Source: Pleodorina starrii (Eukaryota; Chlorophyta; Chlorophyceae; Chlamydomonadales; Volvocaceae). From it: a DNA stretch of 64,000 nucleotides. Shown here in pieces: positions 56,827 to 64,000 of this stretch. Where the stretch lies: positions 1,974,501 to 2,038,500 of the forward strand of contig BRXU01000011.1 in assembly GCA_030267565.1 (NCBI GenBank). Reading direction: 5' to 3'. The notes under the pieces are model-generated. The model saw only the letters and a list, made by a program, of their open reading frames with translations, made no database searches and was not told where the DNA came from. Position 1 is the stretch's first letter; each line of letters opens with the position of its first letter. The translations under genes and the position numbers were made by a program.

Positions 56827-59575
56827 TCAGCCGTGCACCGAGCACCGAAAGGAGGGTCCTAAAGCAAAACGTGCATGGGGCAAGGGCCAAAAGTGCTTGA
56901 CTACACCCAGGTGGTCTCGGTAAGTGGTTGTGCCTGCAAGAAATGTGTCCCCGATAAAAGCGTTCCTCCAGTGTATAGTACACCTTACGATTACCCACCT
57001 ATAGTGACAAGACGGCACCTTGTGGCCATGACATCGAAAAAGGACTGCGGTGTACGGTCAGGCGGTGTTCGGTCTCTCAAACAGGCTTACCTCCAAAAAC
57101 CAAAAAACATGCCTCTTTGTGATATCGTCATAGATGCAACGTTTTCTGGTCGTGGCCTGCACGTAAGCTCGTACTGTCGGCTTCGGGACCGACCTTTGTT
57201 TGCTTATTGGTGGTTCAATTGCTTTTTGCGTTGTCGGGATAATGAATCATGCGTACAAAATATTTTATAACTGTCCTAAGGGTTGATGACAAATCGTGTG
57301 CCCAAGCGCACGTTATGTTGGCGCCCAGCCAACAAGCAAATGTACTTATGAAAGGGGCATCGGGGGCCCTCGTCCTGGCCGACTGAATCGTACTTTAGCG
57401 CAAATTAATGTACACCAAAATATGACGGGGTTGACCCGTTGGTCACTCGGGACGGGCCCTGTCATTTGCACGCGTCACATGACCTCCATGAAATGCCCCA
57501 TGTGTTCATCCATCATAACGAAGGCGGTTGGGGCTGCTTACTTTCTTACTCATTTGAATATTAACACCACTTACGCAGTAAGGGCCCTAGAGCCTCGTCT
57601 CTACAGTCTCAAAAGGTGGTAAAGCCTCGTTTCTAATCACCACTGACGCGGTAAGGGCGGTAGAGCCTCGTCTCTGAACGGTTCCCTTCATTTCGGCGTT
57701 TGAAGGACGTAAACTTCTGACTGCTCAGTGCCCCAATGCGCAAACCCACCACCATCTGTATTGCGCGACAACCGCTGTCCAGAGCATCAAGAGGAGGCAC
57801 CCTTGCTGGCACGTGTATGACCCTGTATGACCAGGGCACTGAGGAGTGTCCCCATCGCCGGCCGGTTGATTGGCTTGGAGGGCGGGCAAGTGTGCCTCGT
57901 CGTGAGGTACATCAAGCCACGCGAAACGTCACTTTTGCTTTTGACGGCAGCTTCGCCACCAGCATGTACTGCAGCACGAAGTCCGTCTTGGTTATGGCTA
58001 CGGTCGCCTGCAGTAGACGAAGCAGTACATGTCAATTTATTTGGGCGATGCATGTTACCTTTTATGTCCTGCCGTTGCTCCCAGCACTGCTGTCTTGAAG
58101 CCTTGGGGCTCGCACGAAGGACCTGTCCTGCGATCTTTCCTCCATTTCCCACCTCTCTCAGCGCCGCTTTTTGAGTCACCCCCGACTAACCTCACTGACA
58201 GCGCGCCATTGCGCGACACGCCCACTGGAGAATGCAAAGCATGTAAGGGGCACAGGTAGGTTTAAGCTGGGAAGCATGCACAGAGGCGTGGCAGTACCTC
58301 GGCACGTGGATAGCAGGCGGTGGATGGCACACGAGATCTGCCAAACGACAACCCGGCAGGCCTCTGCGACCCAGGGTGCGTCGGGTCGGCCCGGAATGCG
58401 ATGTACGCTGCTGGCCAATCCTGAACGCAGCTTCAGTACCCGGGTCTCGTGGTTGACGTGCGATGCAGCTTGCGCCGCTGCCACGGCATTCCCTGCTGAC
58501 GGCGTCCCAAGCCACCACCAGCGCAGCCTCCGCATCATGGCGATCCCAAGGTCGGGGCCAATCTACCCGGTTGCCTTCTGCGCCGCTGGCACGCCATGAA
58601 GGTGACGTTGGGCCTGCAGTTTTACTTGGTGTTGCATTGCCTTAAGCTCAGCAGTCCCATGCCCCACTGGGCCTAAGAACCGCCAACATAACCTGCAGAG
58701 GCATGACGGCTCGGCGGCATCGTAGCATCCTGGCCTCGGGTCCCTTCGCGTCGCCTCCCTTCCGGATATTGACCTTCACCAGCCCAGCGAACAGCAAGGG
58801 CGGTGCATGGGACACATTAAGAACGAAGAACGCGCAACCAACACTTAGAAAACCAGGACGTTCCTGTGATGTTCGAAGCGCCTGCGGGAAGATAATGAGC
58901 TATGCAGCCGGCGACGACGTAGGGAGTCAATACGGGCTTGGGACGCACCCTACGCAGTTGTGGGAAGTTGAACAACGGAAGCGGGGGCCTACGGTTTCCG
59001 AGGCGGCCCATAGGGTGCGGTACGCGAGGTATGCACGAGACCGGCTTTCCAGAAAGGTCGGTGCAAATCGTACTTGGTATAACGCCTCGCTGTGCATACC
59101 GCCCTCTCGGCACCCGCCTGCAACACCCCGGGGCTGTTGCTCAAAGCGTCCACTACTGAGGTACTGGCTTAAATCACGGTGTCGGCAAGGGGCCGGATTG
59201 CGTGGCGGTCTAGCGGTGCCTGCAGGAGTTCACCGTGGCGGGTCAAGAGGCGGTACTAGACGGTTAGTGGGTTGCCACGCACTGTACAGCAGCCTCGTCT
59301 CGTTTGATTCGCTTCTCTCGACACCACATTTGTTACAAACTTCGATGACGAAACATGAAATCGGACAAACCTTTTTATAATCCTGATGCGGTCCACGCTA
59401 TGAGGCGTTGGCAGCTGAGGACCTGGGGCTGCGCCAGCTCGGGTGCTTCAGCCCACCTAGGTAGCGTCTAAGCACTGCTGACTAGCGAAGGCGCACTGTG
59501 AGCATCTATGATGCGCACCAGCAGCCTTCACAGTGGTTGCTCCACATTTATCGGCAGCCGCGTGCACCAGTAGGA
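56827..59575. other. Divergent intergenic region, no supported gene
   Basis: This 2.75-kb stretch lies between the PPR-SMR-cyclin and DENN genes and must include both promoters and leaders. Direct repeats lie at 57565-57677. Several ORFs of 100-225 codons (58.1-59.4 kb) occur in both orientations and show no recognisable domain. An upstream non-coding exon of the DENN gene could lie here. Confidence 0.5.
57565..57677. repeat. Direct repeat pair of about 40 bp
   Basis: CACCACTTACGCAGTAAGGG...TAGAGCCTCGTCTCTACA (57565-57605) recurs at 57638-57677 with about six differences. A partial third copy (GTAAAGCCTCGTTTCT) lies between them. Confidence 0.8.
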
Positions 59576-62500
59576 ATGTATTTGCTATTCTTTGTCTCTC
59601 GGCTGCGTGTTGAGTCTCGCATCAAGACGCCGGTAATCTATCTTCGTTACAAGGCAGCGTCGGATGGGTGCGAGAACGTGGCCTTCAGCGAGCAGCTGTT
59701 GAACTACTTCTGCTTTCCCCTGGGTCCTGAAGCTGTCCAGCCGAAGGAAGTTCAGGCCTCGGAGGTGGGACAGCCGTTGGAAGGTCGGGGAAGCGGCCAT
59801 GCGGCACGACATCACGCGGTCTTGCTGGCCGGTGCGCAGGAGTACACGTTCACCCTCACACACGGCGATGGTCAGAGGTTTACGGGATTCTGTCGACAAT
59901 TTTTTCCTCCAGCACCTCGGGTCGGCAGCAAGGCGCGGTACCCACAGGTGCTATGCATCGTCGCGGAGAACCCATGGTGCAATTTCTTCTTTAAGGTAAA
60001 GGGGTTTATTGAAAATGTCGAAGTTCCAGCAAGGTACGGGCTGACGTTTGCGCTGTTCGGCGTGACACCGGAGGCGTGGCGCTGCAGGTGCTGCAAGTGG
60101 CGGAGCAGCTGCTGAAGGGGTTCGACGGCCTGCTGGACTCAGCACACCAGGATCTGCCCCTCGAATCGCACCTGGGCGCGTTCATCGTCGATCTCCGCAA
60201 GCAGCTGGCCACGAACCCGGCCCCGGGCGAGGTGTTAAGGCAAGCCCCCAGGGTTGATAACCCTCAGACCCGTTCGTTCTAGGAACCACGCTAGCTGCTG
60301 TTGAACCCTTAGCTAGCCACCCTGACCCCCCTCCCCTTTACGCCATGTGAAGAATGTCCCCAATGTTGTGATATGCTCGCCGCGTCCTATGCTGAGTAAG
60401 CTTTGCCATGTGTGTACTGTCGTGCGTCCCACCAACTAGCGCGGGGGAGAGAGTGAGCGACTCTGAGCGTTTGCAACGCCCAACGCCCAACATCACCCCG
60501 TGGGGCCCGGTTACATCGCTACGCTCAGGACCATGGCGGCGGGGACAGGGCCTCGAGCCTGATTCCATGGCTGCAACTATTCCCTCCTTCGGATATCAGG
60601 TTGGTCCCCTTTGTCGTCTGCGTATTGCAGGTTGACCGTGCCCAATATCCATGGCCTATCAGGCGTCAGCCCGCCGCGCTACATGGGCGTCAGCAGCACC
60701 GGCGAAGCATTGAACTGGTGCGCGCGGCCATTGTTGGGGAATGCAGCGGGCGGGACCACTCGCCTGGGTGCAGGCGCTGACCCATATTGCAACTGCTGTA
60801 GTCGTCGGGTGTGGGGTGTCAGCCCCAACCAGTGAGCTACAAAACGTATCAACGGAGTTTTCTCTGCAGGGGCAACGACTGCATTGAGTTGCAAGTGCCG
60901 CCGGACTGCGGAAACGGCAAGGCAAACTCGGGCATTTCCCTGGCGCGCCTGCTGTTCCACGTGCCGGTCGACGGCATGCTCACGCTGGTGGCGAGTCTGC
61001 TGCTGGAGCGGCGGATCGTGTTCGTGGCGCGGTCTCGGGACACGGTGACGGCGGCTGTGCAGGCAGCGCAGGCCCTCATCTATCCCTTCAAGTGAGTCGG
61101 ATGCGCAGGTCGGGGGCCACGGCGTTCCTGTAGTGCATGAAAATGGCCAGGGTAGAGGCTGCATGGCTGCACGTAGCCGCCGTGCGGACCCAACGACCGT
61201 ATGATGGCAAAATGTTCCAGGGCGAGGAGCACTGCATGGCCCTGCGCCGTAGTCCAGCAGTCACACAAGCGCTTTGAAAGGGGGGGGGCGCCGGGTGCTT
61301 TGAGCCTCGCGCCGGTCGCGAGGATGTGGGCATGAGGGCGGCGGTGCAGTGGCGCGTCATGTCAAGAGTGCACGTTACATGTTTCATCGGACGACAGGCA
61401 GCCACCGTAATGTGCACGCTGCAAATGTAATAACGAGTTCTTGCGCCCATGCGGCTTAGTAGCCCCTGCAACCTTGGTTTTGGGTTGAGCTGCTCCCCGC
61501 GGGTTGTTACGTTCTCCCGGATGCGGAACAAGGGGGTCAAGGGGCCCTTGACCCCTTGTACCGTCTCTATGCAAGACGTCTCAGGGCGTTCTCCTCCCCG
61601 CCTCTTGACTCCCAAAGATTCTGTTGCATAGGGTTCCGCCTTGCTTTCCAGGCATCACATCTCGCGCACCTTGCTCGCTGAAACACGCGTGCGCGTGCTG
61701 CGCGGCGGCCCCCTCCTGCTTCTGTGCAGGTGGCACCACATCTGCCTGCCCCTCCTGCCTCGCGACCTGGTGGACTACCTGTCTGCGCCGATGCCCTTTC
61801 TGGTTGGCCTTACGTCGGAGATGCTGCCTCTCATCCGGCACATCCCCATGTCCGAGGTGACAATGGTGGATCTGGACCTGCAGAAGGTCTCGCCCGCGCC
61901 GGGCTCGTATGCGGACGACGGCCGCGCGCTGCCATACGGCCGCCAGTTGGGGGCGGCGCTGGAGGCGGTTTTCAAGACGGTGCGGAGCCCGACCGAGTAC
62001 GAGAGCAGCCCCTTGATAACGGGTGAGGGCGCGCGGTCGGGAAATGCAGAGAGCAAGCGAAATGAGGGGTGGCGGGGGAGGGGGTTGTTTGGAGCCGCGT
62101 GAGCAGGCGGTGCTGTATCTTCCTCGAACTCGACCTCGACGCCATTGCGACAGGTGCTGATTCGTGGGAGAAAGGGCAGCGCTAATGGACAGCGCAAACG
62201 TGCGCGGGCTTACGTAAGCCGTGGGCTTGTAGCCGTCTGCAACTGCGGATCGCAAGCGCGTGGCCCTTTACAACGCAGTAACTCCTCGCCACCCTGGTCC
62301 TACACTGTGCAGGGGTGATGCAGGAGTATTTCGTGCGGCTCTTCGGGTCGTACCGCCGATTCATACACGAGCAGGGCTCCGAGCCGCTGCAGCGAGCGCT
62401 GCCGTCGGCGCTGGGTTTGACGTGGCCGCACACGGCCCGCGGCGGGGGCGGCGGCGGCGGCGGCAGGGAGAGCGGCCGCGGCTACAAGGAGGGCCGGGAG

Positions 62501-63596
62501 GGCCGTGGGGCGGGGGGGCACAACGGCGGCAGTGACAACACGCTATCGCCGCAGGCTCCGCCCAGCTCCAGCCGCCTGCACGACGACATGCTGCGTGGGC
62601 ACGGGTACTACTTCGACCAGCCGGCCTTCGTGGCGCACAGGTATACCTGACGCCTTTGTATGAAATGAGTGCGCCAGCCACGGATGGTTTCATGAGATTT
62701 AATCATAACGGTTTTGTGTGCAGCGAGACGAAATGTCACGAAGGCGGAAGCGCTGGACGCCTGGGAGACGTGCGTCCTCTCATCCGTTCTGACCCGCGCG
62801 GCCTATGCAATTGAACGCCGCACTTGATCTCCCTGCGGTGGCCTTCCACCCGTCATTGGCCCTGCAACCAACGTCGCCTTTGCTGCAAGGCGAGCACGGA
62901 ACACACAGACAGCATATCGATGACACTCGGCCGGCTCGCAACGCCCTGTCGCTCCTCCATGCTCGTGGTCCCCGCAGGCGCAGCGAGACGGTGCGCTCCT
63001 TCCTGATGGCCATGCGCCACAGCCAGCTGTACGAGATGTTCATTCAGGAGCGCCTGGAAATGGCCGCGTCCGGCGCCATCGAGCTGCCGTGCAGCAGCGG
63101 CAGCAACGGCAACAGCTACTCGTTCACCGGGGCCGCCCGCGCGCGCAGGGCCCTTAGCAAGAGCAGCAGCGCCACCAACCTGCCGACGCTGGAGAAGTCG
63201 TCGCAAGGCAGCGCGCAGGGGTCGATGCACGCGTCGGACATGACGTACCTACGGGAACCTGGCGTCGGAGCCGGCGGAGGTAGCAGAGCAGACGGGAGCG
63301 GGGTTGGCGCCGCGGCCTGCTTGTACAACCCCTTTGAACTGCGCGTGGAGCGCTACCCGGAGCGGCGGCGGCTGTTACGCGAGCACATGCGCAGCCTGAT
63401 GAGCGACGCGGCGGCGGTTGGGGGCGGCATTGGCGGGGGCGGCAAGCTGGCGAGCAAGCTGCGGCGTCATCGTAGGACGGACAGCGAGGACCTTATAACC
63501 CAGCCGCCGCTGCACGGCGGCGAAAGCATGCGGCGCATAACGACCTACCCGGGACTCGTCGGTGCGTGCCGCAACGGCGGGGCGGATGTAGTTTAG
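59576..63596 (+). CDS. DENN-domain protein (putative Rab guanine-nucleotide exchange factor)
   Basis: Eight exons, 59576-59764, 59840-59995, 60088-60239, 60631-60717, 60870-61091, 61730-62022, 62313-62640 and 62984-63596, give 679 aa. The uDENN part (residues about 10-165) has TPVIYLRYKA, EQLLNYFCFPLG, TFTLTHGDGQRFTGFCRQFF and YPQVLCIVAENPWCNFFFK. The cDENN core has SLLLERRIVFVARSRDTVTA, then ALIYPFKWHHICLPLLPRDL and APMPFLVGL, the family's best-conserved block. The dDENN part has EYFVRLFGSYRRFI and, after a Gly-rich loop, FDQPAFVAH and MRHSQLYEMFIQERL. The C-terminal 170 residues are low-complexity. DENN proteins exchange GDP on Rab GTPases in endosomal and secretory traffic. Intron 3 (60240-60630) needs a GC donor (TTAAG|GCAAGC). 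The first intron (59765-59839, 75 nt) is in frame and might be retained. The start is the first in-frame ATG; an upstream exon is possible. Confidence 0.9.
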
Positions 63597-64000
63597 GAGG
63601 GGGAAAGAACTCCAGCAGTTGCACGGGAGAATCAGCAATCGTACCAGGGGGCAGAGTCTTTCAGCATCAGGATACCAATTTAAGGAAGCCCTGCGAACAT
63701 GCAGTCCTAGGAGCGGAGCCAGAGGGATGGCGCCGGAGCAACTTCAGGTACTGCACTCTGAGCTATTCGGCGGGCCGCCAATGGCCCGCGTGACAAGTTG
63801 CTACCAGGTGGCGAAACAGGCTGCGCGCGCGAGATGCAGGGTCATGGAGGCTGTTGTCAGCGAAGGTGCTGCGTGCGAAAACCGCGATCTGGCTCCCGGA
63901 TTGCATCCTCTGGCTGGGCCAAGTATACAACTGTTCAAAGCGGGATTGAGGTTAATGCGCACACTGCAGCAGGTGTCAAACGCCCAATCCGCGACGGATT
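63597..64000. other. Downstream region / 3' UTR of the DENN gene
   Basis: These 404 bp to the window edge probably include the DENN 3' UTR. No TGTAA signal and no further gene were seen. Confidence 0.5.

Noticed and set aside
58703..59380. 225-codon plus-strand ORF upstream of the DENN gene
   Set aside because: No domain and no phase-consistent junction to the DENN exons; composition is not protein-like.
1..64000. tRNA, rRNA, riboswitch or CRISPR features
   Set aside because: No T-arm/anticodon-arm arrangement around GGTTCGA-like sites, no rRNA-like conserved blocks, and no regularly spaced direct repeats with spacers were seen by eye.

Overview
The window is nuclear DNA from a GC-rich green alga, most likely a chlorophyte in or near the Chlorophyceae. 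The evidence is genes broken into many short exons with GTGAGT/GTGGGT-type donors and short GT-AG introns, introns rich in simple repeats, TGTAA-like poly(A) signals, and a gene set typical of plastid-bearing eukaryotes. No tRNA, rRNA, CRISPR array or bacterial-style operon was seen. I built gene models by hand from splice sites, reading phase and family conservation. In each complete model the exon phases agree from ATG to stop, but no transcript evidence was available.

Layout. 1-339 (-) is the 5' end of an unidentified gene, divergent from a Tim44-like mitochondrial protein at 752-3522 (+). 4988-10124 (-) is an auxilin-like J-domain clathrin-uncoating cofactor. 12479-15956 (-) is a long-chain (solanesyl-type) polyprenyl diphosphate synthase. 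16757-18400 (-) is an unrecognised Arg/Pro-rich protein, and 18978-21459 (+) a small multi-pass membrane protein resembling DUF3054. 23289-25053 (+) is a GSK3-family kinase. 26309-28901 (-) is plastid ribulose-phosphate 3-epimerase. 31588-38056 (-) is a secreted leucine-rich-repeat protein. 38811-45113 (-) is a Golgi cysteine-rich GLG1-type membrane protein. 45114-51836 is a repeat-rich, largely gene-free stretch with an inverted-repeat element and copies of a dispersed repeat. 51837-56826 (-) is one gene joining PPR repeats, a GUN1-like SMR domain and a cyclin domain. 59576-63596 (+) is a DENN-domain Rab-GEF-type protein.

Functionally this is an ordinary mix of housekeeping and trafficking genes. 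Auxilin, GLG1 and DENN belong to membrane traffic. The epimerase, prenyl synthase and perhaps the PPR-SMR-cyclin protein belong to organelle metabolism or gene expression. Neighbours show no pathway clustering.

The most unusual content is the PPR-SMR-cyclin fusion, whose reading phase holds across all eight introns. Next are two families of short palindromic elements found almost only inside introns, four inferred GC-AG introns, and the repeat cluster at 46-49.4 kb.
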